The notes below the pieces were generated by a model, which saw only the letters and a program-made list of their open reading frames with translations, had not been told where the DNA came from and ran no database searches. 64,000 nucleotides of DNA from Sediminibacterium sp. KACHI17 (GTDB taxonomy: Bacteria; Bacteroidota; Bacteroidia; Chitinophagales; Chitinophagaceae): NCBI RefSeq assembly GCF_040362915.1, contig NZ_AP029612.1:558001-622000 (forward strand), written 5' to 3'. The stretch's first letter is position 1. Every line of letters starts with the position of its first letter. A program made the translations under genes and the position numbers. Positions 45,221 to 50,932 of this stretch are shown here, piece by piece.

Positions 45221-45360
45221 TTTGATCTCCTTTGTTTTTTTGCGTAGTACATTCCATAGATTTTTGGAGGACAGCCGCCTGCGGTTGTTTCATTATCTGG
45301 ACGGGTTAATCTTATGATTCCACCACCAATCTTATCGGAAAGCCATTGAATAATTGACAT
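45217..45360 (-). CDS. 47-residue protein of the phage element
   Basis: ATG at 45358-45360. It reads MSIIQWLSDKIGGGIIRLTR then PDNETTAGGCPPKIYGMYYA and a basic end. It starts 2 bp after the stop of the preceding gene and overlaps the next by 4 bases, so the spacing argues for a real gene despite its size. Function unknown. Confidence 0.55.
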   Translation of the reverse strand: MSIIQWLSDKIGGGIIRLTRPDNETTAGGCPPKIYGMYYAKKQRRSK

Positions 45361-45362
45361 TT

Positions 45363-45764
45363 TTAATCTTTGTAATAGTTACGACCACAATAACCACCTC
45401 GTCCACCTTTCGGATTCAACACCATACTTAGTTCAGGGATGATGACTTTTCCGCTTGCAGGTTCATACAAACAACTCACGAAAAACGATTGTCCATTTTG
45501 TGGTTGAACCTTACATGCCCAGTTTTCCCAAATACGACCTGAATTTGATTTATGTTGTTTGGTTTCACTCGTCTTAGACTTATACGGTGAACACATATAG
45601 GTAGTAATACCATCACGTTTTGAAGCACGCCAACCTCTTACATAAGGTCGGTTCTGTTCGCCCTGTGCAAAGCCTTTTGTACAGCCGCTTTTCTTAACAT
45701 AATCACGATCATTGCGTGAATTGTTATTATTGTATTGGCGGCTTCTGTTGTAGTTTTTTGCCAC
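45363..45764 (-). CDS. Basic Asn/Arg-rich protein of the phage element, possible nucleic-acid binding
   Basis: 133 residues from a GTG at 45762-45764, with 4-bp spacing from the gene upstream. The N-terminal 25 residues are almost only Asn, Arg, Lys, Tyr and Asp (NYNRSRQYNNNNSRNDRDYV), which suits binding to the packaged DNA. The rest has cysteines and aromatic residues (TYMCSPYK, WENWACKVQ, GGRGGYCGRNYY). A DNA-condensing virion protein is a guess from composition. Confidence 0.65.
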   Translation of the reverse strand: MAKNYNRSRQYNNNNSRNDRDYVKKSGCTKGFAQGEQNRPYVRGWRASKRDGITTYMCSPYKSKTSETKQHKSNSGRIWENWACKVQPQNGQSFFVSCLYEPASGKVIIPELSMVLNPKGGRGGYCGRNYYKD

Positions 45765-45768
45765 TGTT

Positions 45769-46185
45769 TTACTTTTTACGTTTATAACTTGGTTTTCTTG
45801 ATCGGTTATCTGAAATCAATCGAATAACCCACATAATGATTAACAGGAGAGCAGGTACAACCAAAAACCAAAATCGCTTACAGAAAATCCATACTGTTTG
45901 CCAGATAGGAGATGTAGCATGTTTTCGTGTCCTTATTTGTTGATCAACAGCTGTAATGTTTGGATTAGGCATAACGTTTTGCTTTATGCCAGTCTTAGTC
46001 TCGCCATACTTAGCGATATAATCGCTATCGGAAAGATTCGTTAAATCGTATTCAACCTGTGTGATCTTTGCTGCTCCATTACCTAATAATCCACCTGTTA
46101 ATTCATACGACACCTTACGCAGAAGGTTACCCGCAGGTGTACCTTCTGGTAAGGATTTGCCGAATAAATCTTCAAAGAATGACAT
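45769..46185 (-). CDS. Phage-element protein with one membrane helix
   Basis: 138 residues. The N-terminal part is soluble (FFEDLFGKSLPEGTPAGNLL). A membrane helix lies at about 100-124 (FWFLVVPALLLIIMWVIRLI) and the tail is strongly basic (NRSRKPSYKRKK). It directly follows the capsid candidate (3-bp gap), a position often used in membrane-containing phages for vertex or membrane-linking proteins. Confidence 0.7.
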   Translation of the reverse strand: MSFFEDLFGKSLPEGTPAGNLLRKVSYELTGGLLGNGAAKITQVEYDLTNLSDSDYIAKYGETKTGIKQNVMPNPNITAVDQQIRTRKHATSPIWQTVWIFCKRFWFLVVPALLLIIMWVIRLISDNRSRKPSYKRKK

Positions 46186-46188
46186 AGG

Positions 46189-46932
46189 TTAAACTCTTAC
46201 TGCATTTACAACAATGAGTGTCTTATCCTGAGTCGCTGTCAGGTATGCACGATTGGCAGAAGGGACAGGGAATGTGTAGAGATTCAAACCGACTGGAGTA
46301 ACAGCACCATTGATATTAAACGCCTGTGCGTTCATATCTACAAGTAAACTCTTTAATTCAGCAGGTAACAACTCTAAACGGTCTTGTCCATCGGCTTCCA
46401 ATTCCACTTTAACGAGGTCAGTTTTTGGAATACCTAATAAGTGAGCAGATGACAATTCTACCAATGACGGTACATCACTGTAAATCTTTGCAAGATCATA
46501 CTTGAAGTGGATTGAAGCACGTCGTTTCTGTGTAATCAAATACACGTCCGCTTTACAATAAGCAGGTAAATCAGTAATCTTCAAAGTATAAATATCCTGT
46601 GGGTTTGGTTCGATATCACCATCCAATGCACAGATGATATCGCCTGTGACTGTGGTTGTGTTTCCCGCAGTTTCTACAGTAACTGGACCAGTAGAAAGGA
46701 GAGAACCAATCTCCAAATAATCAGACAGAGATAATTTTCTCAATGGAGAAATACTACCATCAGGACTAACTTTCTCCAATTCAAAATTGGTTGCTTTTAC
46801 AGCAGCCAATGCCTGTGTAGCGTTCATTGCATTACCTGCCTCTCCGCAAGCAATAACAAACAAGAACTTTGCAAACTTACTTTGAATTTTGATTGATGCT
46901 GAACCCGTAATAGGGGCGTCGTTAAGTTTCAT
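46189..46932 (-). CDS. Candidate major capsid protein of the phage element
   Basis: 247 residues without signal or membrane helix: the largest non-enzymatic soluble protein of the operon apart from the spike, and its first gene. The sequence alternates short strands (PVTVETAGNTTTVTGDIICA, YTLKITDLPAYCKADVYLIT, NLYTFPVPSANRAYLTATQD), consistent with a beta-barrel fold. It is near the size of the double-barrel capsid proteins of PM2 (about 270) and FLiP. No recognisable motif proves this; the assignment rests on size, position and exclusion of the other genes. Confidence 0.5.
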   Translation of the reverse strand: MKLNDAPITGSASIKIQSKFAKFLFVIACGEAGNAMNATQALAAVKATNFELEKVSPDGSISPLRKLSLSDYLEIGSLLSTGPVTVETAGNTTTVTGDIICALDGDIEPNPQDIYTLKITDLPAYCKADVYLITQKRRASIHFKYDLAKIYSDVPSLVELSSAHLLGIPKTDLVKVELEADGQDRLELLPAELKSLLVDMNAQAFNINGAVTPVGLNLYTFPVPSANRAYLTATQDKTLIVVNAVRV

Positions 46933-47056
46933 TTTTTATTTGTTCATTTTTTCTGTTTCTGTTATAGTCGGGGCGCGCTCCCTTCCGTTTACGAGAACAA
47001 AAAAAGAACGAGGTTTCGTAGTGCGTGAATGATTTGAATAAAAAGAATACTTTGAA

Positions 47057-47287
47057 TTATTTATAACGTTTAGGACGCTCTAATTGAATCCAAATAGGCT
47101 TAAATCTTGGTTCGGGAAATGCTTCATATTCACGAAAGAAATCCATGAAGGTTAGCAGTTTTTTTCCAATGCTTTCACGCAGTATTTTCATATAACGTGA
47201 TGCAGTTGGTTGGGATACTCCGAAATAAAATTGTAAATGTCGGGGCTTTAATATCGGATTGATCTTAAGGGTTTGTAATGATTCCAT
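47057..47287 (-). CDS. Small helix-turn-helix protein of the phage element
   Basis: 76 residues from the ATG at 47285-47287; a TTG at 47305 would add six residues. ILKPRHLQFYFGVSQPTASR then YMKILRESIGKK reads as a helix-turn-helix with VSQPTASRYMK as the recognition helix. It lies between rep and the structural operon, so it may control one or both. The 124-bp spacer to the capsid candidate holds a GC-rich stretch (about 46970-46990) and probably its promoter. Confidence 0.7.
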   Translation of the reverse strand: MESLQTLKINPILKPRHLQFYFGVSQPTASRYMKILRESIGKKLLTFMDFFREYEAFPEPRFKPIWIQLERPKRYK

Positions 47288-47430
47288 TTGAATGTAATTT
47301 TTCAATGAATAATCGTGCTTTAACTATTGAATTGAAACCGAATTGATACACTTTGAATACATTTTTCTCAATGTATATCCTTACGTTTAAATACATCTTG
47401 AATCGCTTTCTTCTTATTAAATTTTTCATG

Positions 47431-48633
47431 TTAGTTGAGTATGATTTGTGATTGAGTTAACGGAGTACTTTTCATGTGTTGTTGTACATACACATCGAAT
47501 ACAGTAAGACTTGAATTTTTGAGATTGAGCCAGTAGAATTTATCGTTAAACCATTTTTGCAATGAGTAGCGATGAACCAATTCCATTAAATGATCGTAGA
47601 GATACGTTGAATGTATTCGATTGCCTTCTTTCTGGTAAAACATTGCATCAATGGCAAGGCGTTTTATATATGCTTTGGTGTAATTATTTGACTGTGGTCT
47701 GATACAAGTTGTTTTCGGTCTGTAAATAGTTGCGTTAAATATGAATGGATGAAACCTTTGAAGCCTTGAAAACCTTTCACCTTCTTTGTTGATCGCTAAC
47801 TGAAAATGCGTATTGTGATAATAGAGTAGGAGATCGTTGAACTTTGAAATGAATGTTACATCTGAAAACAATCCAATCGTTTCACCCCATTCAGAAACAA
47901 TGTCGGTTTTCGGTTTTTTCACTGAATATTCCAAACGATATGTGTCCAGTTCAGGATTAAAACCTGATTCTTTCCACAAAGATTCAATCCATGGCTTCCA
48001 TGACTTTTTAAGCATTTCAGCCGTTTTATTATACATCGTGATGCTCGTACCGGAGGAACGTGAACCCCATGTGATCGTTTGTACTTCATTGCGCTTGTGA
48101 TGCACCTTCATACTCTTACCTTTCATCACTAATTTTCTCGAAGCACAATGCTGCATAAAACTCTGAATGTCGTCTCCGTAGTCATTCAACTGTTGTACAT
48201 CAACGAACATATCCAACCGTACATAATTTTTAAAAGTCAACCTGTATTCGCTCAAAAATTTGTTGATGGATTCCAATATGTCTGGACTGTAACAGAAGCG
48301 GTTTGCAATCTTTACCTTAACTAAACAAGGGTCAAGAAAAGAAGGTCGAGGCTTCACCTCGATTTCAGCAAATGGGAAAGTTTCTCCATGGACAATAGTT
48401 TCGACACGGTAGAGGTCATTGAAATACTTTGTACCGTGTCCAGTATGTTCGTGTGAGAACAAAAAGGGATGGTTCGGTAAGCCGTTAAGATCGCTGATGC
48501 AGGTAAATTCAATCCAATCGAAGCCCATTGCATAAGTAACGGACTGGTGAGGCTGTAAACGGTCTGCTTTGGGCTTAGTTGGCAAATTTACTCCCCTGTT
48601 AGCTAAGGGGAGTTGTATGTCCTTAGCTTTCAC
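47431..48633 (-). CDS. Replication initiation protein (Rep_trans / rolling-circle type)
   Basis: Up to 400 residues from a GTG at 48631-48633; an ATG at 48528 would give 365 residues and still include the conserved core. The core begins MGFDWIEFTC, then YVRLDMFVDVQQ (RxDxxxD), GSRSSGTSITMYNKTAEMLK (G-S...YNK motif whose Tyr is the likely nicking residue) and TYRLEYSVKK, the order seen in Rep_trans initiators of small plasmids and ssDNA phages. These nick an origin to start rolling-circle replication. The DNA of its first codons forms a hairpin (48590-48613), as expected if the origin overlaps the gene start. Confidence 0.8.
   Translation of the reverse strand: MKAKDIQLPLANRGVNLPTKPKADRLQPHQSVTYAMGFDWIEFTCISDLNGLPNHPFLFSHEHTGHGTKYFNDLYRVETIVHGETFPFAEIEVKPRPSFLDPCLVKVKIANRFCYSPDILESINKFLSEYRLTFKNYVRLDMFVDVQQLNDYGDDIQSFMQHCASRKLVMKGKSMKVHHKRNEVQTITWGSRSSGTSITMYNKTAEMLKKSWKPWIESLWKESGFNPELDTYRLEYSVKKPKTDIVSEWGETIGLFSDVTFISKFNDLLLYYHNTHFQLAINKEGERFSRLQRFHPFIFNATIYRPKTTCIRPQSNNYTKAYIKRLAIDAMFYQKEGNRIHSTYLYDHLMELVHRYSLQKWFNDKFYWLNLKNSSLTVFDVYVQQHMKSTPLTQSQIILN
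48590..48613. other. Hairpin within the 5' part of rep, candidate double-strand origin
   Basis: ACTCCCCT (48590-48597) and AGGGGAGT (48606-48613) are exact complements with an 8-base loop. In pT181-type replicons the origin is a hairpin inside rep. Function is inferred. Confidence 0.35.
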
Positions 48634-48910
48634 GATACAGGGATTTTGGGTAACAAAAAGCGATTATGTACGGTTTGAGAGATACATCGAACTGATCTAT
48701 GGGAACAATCCGAAGATCTTCGACCGTATACGGTGGCAATGCATATGCCACTAAAATAGGTTGGTAAGTAAACTCCATTGTGGTAAAAAGTTTAGAGTGA
48801 GTTATGAAAGCGAAAATTGGGGCGTAGCCCCAAACCCCAGCAAGGGTGGTTTTTCATGAGGTTTTTTAAGCCCGTTCAGGAAGGTGGTAAACTTCATGAA
48901 CGGGCATGAT
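48634..48910. other. Non-coding region with several strong hairpins (candidate replication origin)
   Basis: It holds the palindrome CCGTATACGG (48724-48733), GTGGCA-7-TGCCAC (48733-48751), TTGGGGC-3-GCCCCAA (48817-48833) and GCCCGTTCA-18-TGAACGGGC (48870-48905). Such hairpin clusters mark the intergenic origin and packaging regions of ssDNA phages. The last could also be the terminator of the 65-codon gene, but lacks a T run. Confidence 0.5.
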
Positions 48911-49108
48911 TCATATTGTAGCCATTAACATAAATTCATGATTTTGCAACTGAACAGGAAAGCCCCTGAATATTATCCAAGTACCTTCGGTGATTAAACG
49001 GCCAGTCAAATGACTACGAAATGGTAACTTCCGAATCTCGTAAGAAGAACCAACAGGAATAACACCCATTAATGTGGGTATCGGTAATGCAATTAATGCG
49101 TAGTACAT
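48911..49108 (-). CDS. 65-residue protein of the phage element, unknown
   Basis: ATG at 49106-49108. It reads MYYALIALPIPTLMGVIPVG and has a central basic part (YEIRKLPFRSHLTGRLITEG) before a hydrophobic end. It could be a small membrane-associated or regulatory protein. There is no overlap with other genes, and the spacer upstream contains a hairpin. No homology recognised. Confidence 0.5.
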   Translation of the reverse strand: MYYALIALPIPTLMGVIPVGSSYEIRKLPFRSHLTGRLITEGTWIIFRGFPVQLQNHEFMLMATI

Positions 49109-49163
49109 AAGGGTTTTATTTTAAGGTGAATAATTGCAATAAGTCTATATCCGAGACAGTGCA

Positions 49164-49184
49164 AAAGCAAATTGAATTTGCTTT
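49164..49184 (-). terminator. Hairpin after the first phage genes
   Basis: AAAGCAAATT, one base, AATTTGCTTT form a perfect 10-bp stem, followed on the minus strand by TTTTGC. It could end transcription of the two overlapping genes upstream on that strand. Confidence 0.5.
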
Positions 49185-49226
49185 GTGTAGTATACTGTGT
49201 GTTGTCTGGACGTTGTATAACGTAGA

Positions 49227-49433
49227 TCATTTATAATGAATTTGGTATGGTAAATTCTTGCGCCAGTAACCGACATATTGACGATTAGAATGATCGTAGA
49301 AAAACATGGTATGTGCCAAATATTCACGACTCATGTATTCTATAAAATTTCGTACGTTCTGAATATTTCGGTGTTTGGCAACGCCTCCGCCTGAATATTT
49401 CGTGATTACATTGTATGTTTTCTTTTGAGACAT
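49227..49433 (-). CDS. Small overlapping gene of the phage element, unknown
   Basis: 68 residues if translation starts at the ATG 49431-49433 (MSQKKTYNVITKYSGGGVAK). It overlaps the previous frame by 110 bases in another register. The composition (NVRNFIEYMSREYLAHTMFF) looks protein-like. It is either a separate overlapping gene or the shifted second half of one older protein together with the gene upstream. Confidence 0.45.
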   Translation of the reverse strand: MSQKKTYNVITKYSGGGVAKHRNIQNVRNFIEYMSREYLAHTMFFYDHSNRQYVGYWRKNLPYQIHYK

Positions 49434-49632
49434 CTCTGCGATAACATTTAAAAGGTGGATGATGAATAACATTAACTCCAGTAGAGTGACAATAAACTAC
49501 CATTTCAGAAGTTTCAGGTATTATCCGAACAATTGTAAATAGTAAACTTCCTTTGAAAGGATAACGACTGTAAGTCTGTGCGACTTTCAAACGGGTAACA
49601 CATTCCCGCTTTAATCTTGTCTTTTGATTCAT
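49324..49632 (-). CDS. Small basic protein of the phage element, unknown
   Basis: 102 residues, ATG at 49630-49632. The first 60 residues (YSRYPFKGSLLFTIVRIIPE, TSEMVVYCHSTGVNV) look like a real small domain, while the last 30 are Arg-rich and share their DNA with the next gene in another frame. It is the gene nearest to attR. It may be regulatory or host-takeover; no family recognised. Confidence 0.5.
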   Translation of the reverse strand: MNQKTRLKRECVTRLKVAQTYSRYPFKGSLLFTIVRIIPETSEMVVYCHSTGVNVIHHPPFKCYRRDVSKENIQCNHEIFRRRRCQTPKYSERTKFYRIHES

Positions 49633-49687
49633 ATTATAGGTTTGAATGATTTATTAAACACTGTACCAGTGCCAACTTGTCATTTTA

Positions 49688-49715
49688 AAAACCTATAATT
49701 AATATTATGTTAAAT
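49688..49715. other. Right attachment site (attR), dif-like with perfect XerD-type arm
   Basis: Left arm AAAACCTATAA (49688-49698), centre TTAATA (49699-49704), right arm TTATGTTAAAT (49705-49715). The right arm is identical to the XerD-binding arm of E. coli dif and the arm-centre-arm lengths (11, 6, 11) are the same. By the model the left arm is from the element and the right arm is chromosomal. Confidence 0.7.
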
Positions 49716-49732
49716 CGCACACAGCGAAATAC
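49705..49732. repeat. 28-bp direct repeat, copy 1
   Basis: It begins with the dif-like arm TTATGTTAAAT and continues CGCACACAGCGAAATAC. It is identical over 28 bp to 50798-50825. A shared TTAGTGCGAGTAT follows 59 bp (here) or 67 bp (copy 2) after the start, so the repeat unit is longer than the identical part. Confidence 0.9.
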
Positions 49733-49750
49733 CTTTTTTTCTTTTTTTCT
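49726..49750. repeat. 25-bp inverted repeat, left copy
   Basis: GAAATACC followed by T-rich sequence. It is the exact reverse complement of 50535-50559; the pair flanks the first HEPN gene. Confidence 0.85.
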
Positions 49751-49803
49751 CCCACGCTTCTGATTAGTGCGAGTATCAAAGAGATAAGGTAGTTTAATAT
49801 AAA

Positions 49804-49823
49804 GGTTATCAAAAATGATAACC
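49804..49823 (-). terminator. Weak hairpin after the first HEPN gene
   Basis: GGTTATC-6-GATAACC is a perfect stem, followed on the minus strand by TTTAT. It lies about 95 bp past the HEPN stop codon. Confidence 0.4.
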
Positions 49824-49917
49824 GAAGAGAAACATATAAACAGCACACCTATTGGGGGCTTAGATTCGTCTGAGTCTCCTGACGGAGTTTCATCACTTAT
49901 TAATAATATAAATGAAA

Positions 49918-50457
49918 CTAACCATTTTGTTGTCTCTTATTTATCTCAGTTTGTAACTGATCAAAAAACTTTATATCAACACCAACGTGAGATTGAAATA
50001 AAGCAGCCAATTCAATTGTTTGCACCGCTAAAGTTCCCATAGATTTTATATTAGCAACTGCATCTTGTAATTGGTACTTAAATGAGTCTATGTATTGAAA
50101 ATCTGATTTATTTTCAGGTACTACAACATCCCAAAATCCAAAAAAAGAAGTATCTCCATCCTTCCAAATAAATGGGCAATGAGCCATTACATTTCTGAAT
50201 TTACAAATATCATTTAAGTATTGAAAAAGCAATTTTTTTTCATTGTAAATATTTGGTGCTTGTTGAATTATCAACTCCTTTGCTTGTTTTAATTTTTCGC
50301 CAAATGTTAGTCTTAAAAAATTGATAGCGTTCTCTCTACCATTTGCAACATTGCCGCTTATTATTATTTGGAACAATGCACTTTCTATATAAGTTGAAAG
50401 CCTCATTGTTTCACCTCGCAATGCCATTTCTATAGAAGCAGGTATAGACTCAGTCAT
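49918..50457 (-). CDS. HEPN-domain protein 1
   Basis: 179 residues, all-helical, with the HEPN active-site motif FRNVMAHCPF (R-N-x-x-A-H, an RX4H arrangement) at about residues 87-96. Many HEPN proteins are RNases in toxin-antitoxin, abortive-infection or CRISPR-linked systems. No nucleotidyltransferase (MNT) partner or other antitoxin is next to it. The gene is bounded by inverted copies of a 25-bp poly-T repeat and by dif-like ends, like a gene cassette. It is low in GC compared with the chromosome around it. Activity and target are unknown. Confidence 0.75.
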   Translation of the reverse strand: MTESIPASIEMALRGETMRLSTYIESALFQIIISGNVANGRENAINFLRLTFGEKLKQAKELIIQQAPNIYNEKKLLFQYLNDICKFRNVMAHCPFIWKDGDTSFFGFWDVVVPENKSDFQYIDSFKYQLQDAVANIKSMGTLAVQTIELAALFQSHVGVDIKFFDQLQTEINKRQQNG

Positions 50458-50534
50458 ATTATTAATATTTCAATTAGTAATATACAAAATAAATTCTTCG
50501 CCTGTTGGCTCAGTAAAAGAATGCTCCGCGGCAC

Positions 50535-50559
50535 AGAAAAAAAGAAAAAAAGGTATTTC
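50535..50559. repeat. 25-bp inverted repeat, right copy
   Basis: Exact reverse complement of 49726-49750, lying just upstream of the HEPN 1 promoter region. Confidence 0.85.
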
Positions 50560-50627
50560 TCCCGCATCGGGTCTTTTGTATCGCTACGCTAAAAAATACA
50601 AAAGCCCCTACACAGCGCCAACCGAAG

Positions 50628-50805
50628 TAACATAATATTGAGTTATAATTGTTTTTCAATGGTCAGTAGTGTGTGCGCAGGAACGCACGATTGGGGGTCG
50701 GTTATTGCGATTTTCCCAGAAATACAGTTTGGGAAAAAGAAATGATAAAATCGCAATAACCGACCCCAAGGCATTGAAAAACACTTATAACTAACTTTTA
50801 TGTTA
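50628..50805. repeat. 178-bp imperfect palindrome, attC-like or paired dif-like structure
   Basis: Outer ends TAACATAA and TTATGTTA are exact complements. Next, GTTATAATTGTTTTTCAATG pairs with CATTGAAAAACACTTATAAC with two mismatches. Innermost, GGGGTCGGTTATTGCGATTT (and T, 50694-50714) pairs exactly with 50747-50767. One side has an extra small hairpin GTGCG-6-CGCAC (50674-50688). The right end runs into GTTAAAT, which fits the GTTRRRY core of integron attC sites and also the dif arm. Confidence 0.8.
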
Positions 50806-50825
50806 AATCGCACACAGCGAAATAC
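50798..50825. repeat. 28-bp direct repeat, copy 2
   Basis: Identical to 49705-49732 and starting with TTATGTTAAAT. Upstream TTATAAC/CTAACTT resembles the left arm and centre of a dif site with a 6-7 bp centre. Confidence 0.9.
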
Positions 50826-50932
50826 GAGTAAAAAAGAAAACGGCTCTGCTTCTGTTTTTTTTTCTTAGTGCGAGTATAAAAGTTGAAAAATAGCTATCAC
50901 ATCGTTGATCCTTTAAACTTAGTGCACTTTGT

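Larger units (their letters stand above)
41409..49698. mobile_element. Integrated 8,290-bp phage-like element (putative FLiP-like tailless prophage using host Xer)
   Basis: The unit between the two 13-bp repeats is 8,290 bp. All genes lie on the minus strand: two overlapping small genes, a 65-codon gene, rep, an HTH gene, then an eleven-gene operon with 1-8 bp gaps or 4-base overlaps. Hallmarks are a Rep_trans-type initiator, a membrane-anchored T4-type lysozyme, many single-helix membrane proteins, a beta-rich capsid candidate and a collagen-like spike. There is no integrase, portal, terminase, tail or Zot gene. Gene content and size resemble the ssDNA, membrane-containing Flavobacterium phage FLiP (about 9.2 kb). 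It may be intact, since all genes appear uninterrupted except for an odd overlap at 49.3-49.5 kb. Confidence 0.75.
49633..49917. other. Non-coding junction between phage element and HEPN module
   Basis: It holds attR (49688-49715), the 28-bp repeat copy 1 (49705-49732), the poly-T repeat (49726-49750), TTAGTGCGAGTAT (49764-49776) and the hairpin at 49804-49823. A frame on the plus strand starting at 49815 is not supported. Confidence 0.6.
50458..50932. other. Non-coding region between the two HEPN genes
   Basis: 475 bp without genes. It holds the 25-bp inverted repeat right copy (50535-50559), a 178-bp palindromic structure (50628-50805), the 28-bp repeat copy 2 (50798-50825) and TTAGTGCGAGTAT (50865-50877). 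Confidence 0.7.

Noticed and set aside
48569..48754. A 61-codon plus-strand frame across the rep start and hairpin region
   Set aside because: It runs opposite to rep and through hairpins; no start signals or protein-like character.
41409..49698. Filamentous phage (inovirus) interpretation of the element
   Set aside because: No Zot-like ATPase with a Walker A motif and no typical coat protein with signal peptide was found, while a lysozyme and a collagen-like spike are present. It cannot be fully excluded, because Xer use and rolling-circle Rep also fit inoviruses.
49815..50042. A 75-codon plus-strand frame overlapping the 3' end of HEPN 1, considered as an antitoxin
   Set aside because: More than half of it is antisense to HEPN 1, it has no antitoxin-like features, and its start lies inside a hairpin.
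50628..50805. A true integron with integrase
   Set aside because: No tyrosine recombinase of the IntI type lies in the window, and the left core of the palindrome does not match the attC consensus. Only the likeness is reported.
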